Part shown: piece after piece, positions 25,501 to 37,500 of the stretch
Layout of the letters: each line of letters begins with the position of its first letter
Numbering within the stretch: position 1 is the stretch's first letter
Assembly (NCBI GenBank): GCA_037951105.1
Contig: JBAMJV010009314.1
Coordinates: 1-64,000, forward strand
Direction: 5' to 3'
Source: Echinarachnius parma
Lineage: Eukaryota > Echinodermata > Echinoidea > Clypeasteroida > Echinarachniidae
DNA: 64,000 nucleotides
Program-made: the position numbers and the translations under genes
Notes under the pieces: generated by a model
Seen by the model: the letters and a program-made list of their open reading frames with translations, nothing else
What the model was told of the DNA's origin: nothing
Databases searched by the model: none

Positions 25501-28500
25501 CAAGTCGTGGCCTTGGTAACACAAGGACGTCAGGAAGTTGACGAATGGGTGACAAGCTATATGGTCACCTACAGCATGGATGGTGTGACCTTTGACACGG
25601 TTCAAAATAGCTCTGGATCAGATGTGGTGGGTGTTATTTGTAAATACTTTTCTATATTGGTTGATATCACATATTACATGTGTGTGAATTTTAGTAACTA
25701 AAACTTGTAAGTTATCATTAAAAAGTTATACATGTAGTTATAATTTGATGATGCTTGAATATACAAATATGTAACTTATAAACAGCTTTGTTTGTGATTT
25801 AAAAAGCGGCCGTTAACCCAAATGGGCGCTCTCCAAATCGCTGGCAGTTTCAATCATTTTTATATCATCAAATGTGAATGTGATGTTTTGCTAAAATATT
25901 TTTTAGGACAAACATTGGGTACATTTATATTTATCCAACACAAATTCTTACTAAACTTTATATGCGTTTGTATACGTCACAATATGTACACTTTGGCCGT
26001 ATCTAAATAGGTCTTTTCAGGCAATGCTGATCGTGATACTGTGGTTCGGAACGCGTTCCCAGCCCCAATAATGTGCCGCTTCTTGCGTGTGCGTCCTGTT
26101 ACCTGGTACAGCAGTGTCTGCATGAGAATGGAGCTTTACGGAAATGACCCCTTTGAAAGTAATTAATACACGTATTTTGTATCGTTTGGTATTCAAAACG
26201 GGGTATTCAGATAGTACTAAAAGTATAAACTGTTACCAATTTTGTTTTCAAAACTGGTATAGCGGTAACAGTGTTATTATGAACAAACGTATAACGTGTC
26301 TTGGCCTACCTGCGTACCAAATTGTAAGACATTTGGTCCGATGTCATAAGATTAACAATTATGGAAACGTATGAATGTGTAAGGGTGTAAATTGCGTTGT
26401 TTACAATACATAACTTTGGTTAGATCGTAAGCAAATTGTTACATTTACCTTTTTGAATGTCACATCCACCTTCAAACTTAAAACTAAAGGTGTGATTTGT
26501 TTAATTCGTTATGCACATTCAGTATGCAATGTTAGCATTAAGTAGTTGGCCAGAGTTTTATGCGTACGTATTTGTAAATTATATTTGTACTGGCGTCCAT
26601 GTGACTGTCGTGTATTATCTAGTAGGGGCAGGTTTATTTGTCAAATTAGTTAGATATTATTGTGTGTGTCTATGAATAATTATTATTAATACAGATTGTA
26701 TACGTTCCCAAAAATATATTCCACGTGTATTTATTATTATAATGTAGTTTGGGACGTTGTGGTTCAATATATCAATTTAGATAAACCTCTCGGATATACA
26801 TGCATCATTATCTCCATAGGTATATTTCTCGTATACATAAAGGCCTGTCTAAATTCATACTTCGATAATTTACCTGTCCCAAAGACTTGTCCCAAAATAT
26901 TAACACATCTTTATAGCGACACTTGTTACATTACTGGGAGCGTGTAGGAACATTTAAGAAATATATTAAAATAGACAAACAAGATAAATAGTCGATTATT
27001 TGCAATCAATTCTATATTCCAGGATGTTCAAACGAATCCTGTGATCACGGATACTGTCCAGGTGACCAAATGTATTTCACCTGTGTCTGCGATTCTGGAT
27101 GGGGAGGCTTCTTCTGCAACATCAGTACAGGTGAAACATATATATAGTTCATTGTAACAATCAATGCTGCTCATGTTAACACACTGTATGTTTGTAATGC
27201 AACATGACATTATTGGGAAACATCCTGACACAAAAAATACGATGCAAAAGATATCATGGCTTAATTGATAACCGTAGCATACTTGAATTCAGAAAGGAAG
27301 CCCCATATCTAGTGAAAGTCTGTACCAATCTTCTCCTGAATCAAAACATTATTGACACCTTTTACAGCCTTCGTTTAAAATCACAATTCCTCAAAATCGT
27401 CAACTCTTTTTTTTATCATTCGTCCTACAATGGCCTAAGTGACTTACTTCCAGAGGTAACAATTGAGAATGAAGTCGCACGAAGAAGTCGACCTTCAGAC
27501 TGATTGAAAGGCCTCGGCTCTTCCAGAAATAAAAAGTACTCTGTACTGCTGATCTAAATTCGTTATCTCGAATGTTCTCCTTATCTGGTGCTCTCTGCTT
27601 TGTTGTTAATTATGGAACCCAAGAACTCCAGCTTAATGTCCACTTAGATAATAATTTCAATTTATGGTGAAATCGTAGTCATTGTATGTATCGACAGCCA
27701 TTATTCTAATCTTCTTGATGGTTATATAGCAGACGTCTTTATCGTTACTTGTTCTTTTCTTGCGATTCAATAAGTCAATACGCTCCCCTCTGATCATGCT
27801 GATAGTGCAAACAAAAGTATTTTCTTAGGCATATGTGTGATATTTTTACCTCCAAACTTCACTTACCCATTGAATTTCTCCAGTCCATGGCCCCGTTGCA
27901 TAAAGAGATTTAATCGAGTAAACGTTAAATTTCATTGTAAGTCAAATAGTGTGTTCTAAATGCGCAAATCTTATTTGTTCGAACTCGCAAATTCTAGACT
28001 TACAATTAATTGTAACTTGGAATTTATTGAATATCTTTGTGCAACGGGGTCCTAGTCTCACAATGTGCTCAGAAGTTTGAAGAGAACATATAGCTCGCAT
28101 ATCTCTGCCAATCCAAACCACTCAGCATTCCCACTGCAAATTACTGGTCCTAATGAATAATCTTTACCAGTTCAACAAACTAGAGAATCTTCCATCTTTG
28201 CAATTGTATCCCATACTTGGTGGCTTATGAAGTCGATAATATTACTGTTATTTTTGAAGCACAATGTAGAAAGGTTGTTTACGTTTTCTATAGATTCTCA
28301 ATTATAATGCTGACAAATCTGGTAATTGTCCATTGTCTTTCTAATTGTATCTCACACGTGGTGACTTACAAAGTCAAATGTATGACTGTTATCTATGAAG
28401 CACATGAATAGAGGTTGTTTACGTTCTCAATATTCTCAATATTCTTATAAAGTGTCCCTAAAATGACACCCACATTTGACGATTGCTTTTTTCAATGATC

Positions 28501-31500
28501 AAGACGATCTGAAGTGGTACTGTCCAAAACCCCGATTGTTCAAAATAATAGACAGCTGTTACATTTGTTTCATGTGGATTAATTTCAACAGGAAAGTGTA
28601 ATGTAACATTGCATTTATTCAGCGAGCACATTGTTTATTGATTTTATTTATGTTTAACATTATGATAATACTATTAATAATGTCCATATGTAATGCGCTT
28701 AAGAGCAAAGAGAGACTAAGAAACAAGAATAAAACATATAACGGAAATTAACAGCAGGTTTCTATTTATACGTTTTCCCTGCAAAAGGGAAACAGAAACC
28801 TGCCCGACGATGCAGCTGAAAATAAAGCGGAACGTTCTAATATGTATAAGTCGTCTATTTTGTTGATCAATTGTTTTGGACAATGCCACTTCAGACTGTC
28901 TTTAAGTGGTAATGCAGTTTTGGTAAGGTTGAGCTTTAGTATCCAAAACCTGCACAAGAACACTTTAAACTAATAGTTATAACTCCACCATGCTCGAAAG
29001 GTATAAACAATTACAAACGACTTATTCAAAAGCCTGTTATCATTTAAAAAGAGCCATCAAGACACAAGTGGGCGCTATCTAAAGAAAGCACTGGTTTCAA
29101 CCATTTTTCATTCAAAAGTATGCATGTGATGTATTGTTGAAATAATGATCGTTCGTTCGTGTCTCCTTAATTAGATCAAGATAAAAGATACAGTTCCTAA
29201 ATAAAGTTTTTCCATCTCTCGATGGCTGCGATGGCCGTCAAATTAACGAGGGACAGGTCGTCTTCCGTGCAAGCCGGAAATAATGATAAGACAGAGAGAT
29301 CATAAACAATTATTTGAAAACCTCTTTAAAAGTGTAGGCACTTTTTAGATTTTAGATTTTTTTTAAATCATAAAATTAAACTGGGCCCCAAGATTTATTC
29401 CGATCTGATATTTTTAGTGATATTTCATCCGTTTCTGAACCGATTTCGATCAAATAAAGTAGCTGTCATTGCAATTGTATTCTCTTTCAATTTTTACACT
29501 CAATTTGTCATTACTTCACAACAAAATATTTCGTGCAGCGCCCCTATACCAAAAACGGAACTACCCCTTTTATCAGTCATGCTTGATGTTTTTTCGTGAT
29601 CGTTTATTTGCCTAATTATTGTCATTGATACATTTAACCATCCAACTTGGGATTTGTTCTTTAGAAAAAGGACTCTGTATACTAGTGGCCATTTGAATAC
29701 AATTAAATGTTCGAACAGGTGTCCTGTCTCTTTTAGGGTTGAGTATATATACACGAATACAAGCTAATTATATATACATAATATAGCAGTAAATAGTGCG
29801 CCGATGTCATACAAAATGCAATTGGCGCACTAGAAGAGCGCATGTAGAAGAAGTAGTAGAAGAGCGCAGTAGAAAATTAGGTACGTACATCAAATTATGA
29901 TAGTTAAGCATAATATAACGATTATACGTACATTGACTAACATTAACTAACTAACATTAACTAACTAACATTGACATTGACTAACAAAATCTAGACAATG
30001 TATTGTTCTTTTAAAGATCTTCCACTTGGACTCGAACCTAATGCCATCCCTGATGAATTATATGTGTATCATGCCAACAAAAAAAGTCAATGTCGTGTTC
30101 TTTTGAAGGTTTTCCTCTGGGACTTGTATCTTATGCCATCCCTGATGCCAGTCTGACCGCATCGAACGAGAAAACTGAGCGGCATGGAGCTAGACGGGGA
30201 CGATTGAATGTGGTTCGTTCTGCTGATGGAGATAGGGGAGCATGGTGCGCAGGCATGAACGACACAAACCAATGGCTCCAGGTTAGATTATCTTTTAATT
30301 TAATCACTATAGGAAACCTGTGGATGTCAGCATAATACTGAATATTAGTCAACAGTTTAATTTGTATATTTTTTCCCTCAAATTATCGAACGTAGGCCTA
30401 TTTGTTGGTATTGAAAAGTATACTGTTCATGTATATTTACCTTTTTCAAAACCTTTTTTTGTTCTTTGGCAAGATATTCTTGAATGTCGTATTCATTTAA
30501 CCAGAATAAAATTGTACATGACTTGTGGTGTATTTTTACTTCACATTTGGTTTATGACATTAATTTGTTTAACCATTTCGGACTAAAACGACCGTCAATT
30601 TACAATTCATTTTCAATATAAAACACAATTTAAACAGTTATACTATCATGATATAAACAACATAAAAGCAGCGGTTTGACAAACTAGTCAAAATTTAAGC
30701 ATTTTAGACAGTTTTTGAATACTTTTTCAAATGCCTATACTGTATAAAGTTACGACAGTCAAATGTTAGAATATTAAGATTGTCCTGCTTTTTCAGGTTG
30801 ATCTCGGTTTTACTTATCAAGTCGTGGCCTTGGTAACACAAGGACGTCAGGAGTATGACAACTGGGTGACAAGCTATATGGTCACCTACGGCATGGATGG
30901 TGTGACGTTTGACACGGTTCAAAATAGCTCTGGATCAGATGTGGTGGGTGTTATTTGTAAATACTTCTCTATATTGGTTGATATCACATGTTACATGTGT
31001 GTGAATTTTAGTAACTAAAACTTGTAAGTTATACATGTAGTTATAATTTGATGATGCTTGAATATACGAATATGTAACTTATAAACAGCTTTGTTTGTGA
31101 TTTAAAAAGCGGCCGTTAACCCAAATGGGCGCTCTCCAAATCCCTGGCAGTTTCAATCATTTTTTTATCATCAAATGTAAATGTGATGTTTTACTAAAAT
31201 ATGTTATAGGACAAACATTGGGTACATTTATATGTATCCAACACCAATTCTTACCAAACTTTATATGCATTTGTATACGTCACAATTATGTACACTTTGG
31301 TCGTATCTAAATAGGTCTTTTCGGGCAATGCTGATCATAATAATGTGGTTCGGAACGCGTTCCCAGCCCCAATAGTGTGTCGCTTCTTGCGTGTGCGTCC
31401 TGTTACCTGGTACAGCAGTATCTGCATGAGAATGGAGCTCTACGGATATGGCCCCATCGAAAGTAATTAATACATTTATTTGTTATCATTTCGTATTCAA

Positions 31501-34500
31501 TTCAGGGTATTCAGCTATAGTATATAATTCCTATGTCAATTTCGTAAGTTGGCCACACAAATTAATATTGTGTGCATTCAATGTCGCCGATTTTGTCAGT
31601 GCAGATGTATTTTCCAGTTTAAATTCGTTTTTTAGTATCCGAATTCATTTAACGATCGTTCGAAAACATTTGTTTTGCATTCGATATAAAACGTGTTTCT
31701 TTTTTGTAAAATCGTCATTCAATTTGATGCCAGAAAATTCGTTATAACGTAATACTGCCTTCCGTGAAATCCGTTGGCAAAATTGAATGCAAATAGCGTG
31801 TTTTTGAAATTGAATGCTAAAAGAGGTAAATCACTAAACCGAAGATAATATGAACAAAATACAATTTCGAACTACAATTGCTAGCCTTCAGCTCAATTTC
31901 GCGAAATTGAATGACACGCTTATCAAAACGAGTGAGAAGCTTACCAAATTGGCCGATAAAACCTATACTAAAAGAATAAACAGTTCCCAAAACCAATATA
32001 GCGATATCTGTGTTATTATGAACAAACGAATAACGTTTCATGGCCAACCTGCGTACCAAATTCTAAGACATTTAGTCGAATGCCATGAGATAAAAAAATA
32101 TGGAAACGTATACAAGTATTTGGCGACAGTGTCATAGGTTTGTGTTTGTAATTTAGATTTGTACTGGGGTCTATGTGGCTGTCGTGTATGTCTAGGGGGG
32201 GGGGGGGGGGGGTGTATATGTGCTAAAGTGCATAAATAATTGTAATGTGTGTCTATGAAAAATTATTATTAAGAATCGATAAAGAATTGTTAATGTTACC
32301 ACAAATATAAAGCGCGTGTATTTATTATAATTATGTAGTTTGGGATTTTGTGGTAAAATATTAAAGTATGGATTTAGACAGACCTCTTGGATATAAAAGT
32401 ATCATTATATCCATAGGTATATATCTCATATACATAAAGGCCTCTCTAAATTCATACTTCGATAATGTACCTGTCAAAGTCCCGAAGACTGACGTATAGT
32501 TATTAACTTATTTTTATAGACACACTTTCTACATTACTGGAAGTAATGTAGGAACATTTCAGAAATATATCAAAATAGACAAACAAGATAAAATAGTCGA
32601 TTATTTGCAATCAATTCTATATTCCAGGATGTGCATTCGAATCCTGTGATCACGGATACTGTCCATGTGGCAAAGGAAATTTCTCCTGTGTCTGCGATCC
32701 TAGATGGGGCGGTGACTTCTGCAACATCAGTACAGGTAAAGCTCATTTTTCAAACGCATTGTTCAGTGAAACAATCAATCTTCGAAATTTAACATATTTG
32801 CAATGTTTTAATACAAAAGAACAGTATTGCGAAACGCCCCGACACGAAACATACCATGTGTAAGAATATACCATGATTTAATGATTTTATGGGAGCCCCA
32901 TATTTAGTGTAAGTCTGTACCAATCTGTTCCAGAATCAATACACTATCGACACATTTAAAAGCCTTCTTTAAAACACATAATTCCCCAAAGCGTCATCTC
33001 CTTTTACATCATTCTCATTGCAACGGCCCAAGTGACTCACTTCCTAACGTACCATAAGAGAATGCAATTGCGCGGAGAAGGCGAACCTTCAGAGTGAGTG
33101 AAAGGCCTCGGCTCTACCAGAAAAAAGAAAAAAAAACATATGTACTGCTGATCTAGTCATCTTGAGGTTTCTGGTGGTCTATCCTTTGTTTTTAATTATG
33201 GAAGCCAAGTAATCAAACTGGATTCCCACTAACATCTACTTTCAATTTATGGTAAAATCGTATTTATTGTATCGTATCAACAGCCTTAACTCTGATAATT
33301 TTGGTCATTGGCATAGAGACTTACGTAATACCTTTTCATCAGGGGGGATGAATGAATAGATCACCCCCCCCCCCCTGTTGAGTGCCAGAGTCACCGCTTG
33401 CATACATTTGGCAACCTTGTGCTTATGCGGATTTAATACACAATTACAAACGACTAAGGAAAAAGCCTGTTATCATTCAAAAAGTGCCGTTAAAACTCAA
33501 AAGGGCGCTCCCTAAAAACTTATTGATTTCAACCATGTTTAATAAAAACTTGTGCATGTGATGTTTATTAAATAGAGAGATCATCAGCAAGAATTTAAAA
33601 ACATCCTTTGTAAATTTTTGAAAAGTGTAAGCATTTCTTTTTTCAATGGCTGGTTAAAAATAATTGAATTATTGTGGCCCCACAAGGCCCCATAATACTT
33701 ACAAATTGTTATATATATTTTTAAATATGGATATTTCAGCCGTCTCTGAACCGATGTTGATCAAATCAAGTTTATTCTGTCATTAAAATCGCTTTGCTCT
33801 TTCACATTTGACACTCAGTTTGTCAGTACCTCGCAATAAAATTAGTTCGTGCAGCGCCCTCAATACCAAAGCGCAACTATCCATTTAAACTTGGGTGGAC
33901 TTCAGAATGTACCACACGGAGGATCTTACGAAAAAAAAAAATCCTGTCCAACATGATAATATTACACACTCAAAGAATTAACAACAACGTGATCCGTCCT
34001 AATTCTTGTTCTCTAGATACCAGTGGATGTGCAAGCTATCCATGTGAACATGGCAACTGTATCATTGGCCAGGAGAGCCAGGATATCTCCAGTGCATGCG
34101 ATCATGGTTGGGGCGGTGACCTCTGCAACATCAATGCAAGTGAATACACACTTCTTGCAGGTACACACAGACAACGTGGTTGATAATTTACCCCTCTACT
34201 ACTAAACTACAATACTTTTTTGAAACATTTTTCCTGGACGACATTGGGTTTGTCACCTGTTAAGTACTTTCTATAAGAAAAAGAAGTATTCACGTAAATA
34301 TTTAGATACCGTTAAGAGGATTAGTTAAAACTTTTTCTAGAATACGATTTAATGAGTCGTGTAGCACTCAATAGTCTGACAATTTTGATTATTCTTTCTG
34401 CATACTGCATGAAAGCACAAGTATCCAAGCATATTTCTATACACCGCATCAAACGTTCCTCTCAACTGATTTAGTTCAATACAACGTAAAGTTGCGCAAT

Positions 34501-37500
34501 GATGTATTGGCTCGTTTTACAATGTGTGATGATGACTCTCGTTTGTATGAGGAACTACATTATTAAACACGTGTGGTTTCAAAAATTACTTGGCCTGCAA
34601 TATCAACAAATGAATAGTATTTATCTTATTTTCTTTTTTTCAAGATGTTGACTCTCACTCGCTTCAGCTACGTGGGGGAAGAAATCGGGAGGGCAACCTG
34701 GTCGTAGCATTCGCGTCGCTCACGTCCGAATCAGATGGTGTCGAGTTGCAACTCAAACCCGTTGTGCGCGAGGGTTGGACGTCACACGCGTCACGGTTGC
34801 TGTGTCGATTCCTAGGGTTCAAAGGCGCTTACGCGACTTTTGATATGGGATTCTACCAGGCCAAGGAGAAGTTTGCTGACATCAAAGACAATACCACCAT
34901 GGCAATGGTAATCTGTCCGGAGAGTGCTACCAACATTACCCAGTGTTGGTATGGCGACAATGTTGGGACAGGAATGGTTATTGTTGGCGTTGCATGTTGT
35001 CCAGGTAATTTTTCAAGTCGTATAATTTGTTCTACTTCTTCTTGAAAGCAATACAAAACGTATGTGTTCTGAAACACAGGACGTAAACATTACGTACAGT
35101 AAGGGGTACATATATTTTGTCAGACCATTTACTTAAAACAAAATACATTATACGATTGATGGTAACTCCATTGTCACTCGTCACAATTCCGCCAACATAT
35201 AATACCTAATGTCCCAAACAAATTACAATCGGACTTTCTGTAACGATAACTTTAAAGATAGTAGATCAATCATAATGATATTTCAGGATATGAATACATA
35301 GCTTCTTACCTACATCTTGCAGAAAACCCTATTCGATTTGCTTCAGTGGTCATGGAGAATGTGGAACTTGGTAAATCATGTCAGATGTCCCTCCCCTCCA
35401 GGTTTTGTAAGGAGACGCGTTGTTCATTGTGTTCACGCCTTATAAATACGAAGTTGTTCATTGTGTTCTCGCACAAAAATAACTTCTGAGAAAGTGACTG
35501 CTTGTCTCCTTTCATTTTCAACTAACGAAATAAATAATGAATGACATGAAGTAAAAGGGAATCATATTTCTGAGTTTGGCAACATTGGTAAGGTGTAAAA
35601 ATGAATGATTAAAAAGGGAAATTAAATCATGGACTCATGAATTATGAACTTGATGTGAGCTCTTCCTCCTTTATGTCATTCTCGTATCTTTTTTTCTGAG
35701 AGATCAATACATCTTTCATCAACAAAACCTCACACGAGTACACACCATTGATATAAAGGTATGCAAAGAATTTGAAATCATGTGTTAGTTCAAGGAGTTT
35801 CAAACACGAGAAGATCTATCGTCAGTTAATTTATTCAAACGCCTGTTTGTATCAATGCATGAACAAAAAGAGTATTATGGACTCTCGCTGCTTTGATCAC
35901 GATCTGTGATGCCGCCTCAAAATCACTATGATGCGGTAAGAAAGTGATCGATTTACACAAATATTACTCTAGAAAATACAATTTTGTGTCTTTCAAATTA
36001 AAATTATTATGAGGTATTATGATAGTATGAATGAAGATTAATATAGCTTCCCATGCATAAACATGGTCAAATATTGGAGATACAAGGCAGTAATCTTCGA
36101 ATACAACTCCTTCAGAAATTCTGATTTCTCGAATTCCGCAAAAATCCTCAAGTCAAGTTTATGTTATTTGTAAAAACAATAAGTTGTTCTTCCTTATAAC
36201 TTTATTCTTATATGCGGGCGATTGCGGGCATAGCACAAATTTGATAATTTGTGCATGGATAAAATCATTTTATTCCCGGTGCTTGTCTTAATATGCAATG
36301 TATACACCACGTTATAGCTGGGATTACGGGTCATCAGCGAAAACTGGGAATAAAAACTTTAATTTAGACATCCATTGTCATTGCTTGACATTGCAGGAAT
36401 TCAGAAATGCTCCTCATTGTCATACAATCTAAATGCATCTGTGGATGTACGCATAATTCGGTGGCGGCATCATAGTTCGAATAATAGGGTCTAGGTTTGA
36501 AGTATATCCTTGTGTTTGAACCTCCTTGATTAGTTCCCCTGACAGTTGTGAGCAAAATATTTATATTCATATGGGTGCCAAGAGTATCCAAGTGTTAAAC
36601 TTGTAAGAAACGGACCCATGATATGAATTACAAAGATCCCCATTCTCCATGACCACTGAAGCAAATCGAATAGGGTTTTCTGCAAGATGTAGGTAATAGG
36701 TTATATTGTCATACCCTGAAATAGCATTGTTATTGATCTACTATCTTTAAAGTTATCGTTGCAGAATTCCGATTGTAATTATTTTTGGGACATACGGTAG
36801 TGTTGGCTTTGGGACGTAAAACTTGAGTGGACATGTTTATGCTAATTATTGATTATTGCACATAATCTTCTGTTGCTTGAACACAATAATGTACGTATGC
36901 GCAACGTTACATCCATTCTTAAATATATGATGATGCAGTCTAGCAAGTTAATTCTTGATCATTACTTGATGTCGTCAAATCTTCATAATCTCCACTTGAA
37001 GTTAAAGTTTAAGTCCTTCCCGTCATGCCAATTGTCGCACTTATGGCGGCGCCTATCTCCGATTCATTAGCCCTAAGCCACACGTCTACTAAATGTAGGG
37101 AAAGTTATAGAAGGGGGCCTCTCCTCTGGTTACTCGTGTGATTAACTTTCCCTTCTCCATGCTATAATTTCCGAGCGCCTGGCGAGAGGGCAGAATATAC
37201 CATTTTCAAAATCTTTGGTATGACCCGGTCTGGGTTCGAACCCGGGACCTCCAGTGCATCTAACCGCTAAGCCACCATGCTCGGTCTCCACTTGAAGTGC
37301 ACACTTTCTATTCCATATGTGGTGGATTTCATCCAGGTTTTTCGTTACTGATGCACATTTAGCTCACTTCTTTCTATGTTACACACATATTCATAGGACG
37401 AGGGTACCCGCAATGTGAAACTAGTGCCTTAATTTCTGCTTGCTGCATTGAAAAGACTTCGTGTAACATACGATTCCACTGTTACAAACGGTGATCAGTT

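Noticed and set aside
27204..27503. 99-codon open frame after exon 18
   Set aside because: The paralogous sequence at 32860-33110 is disrupted; it is shared intron DNA, not a conserved gene.
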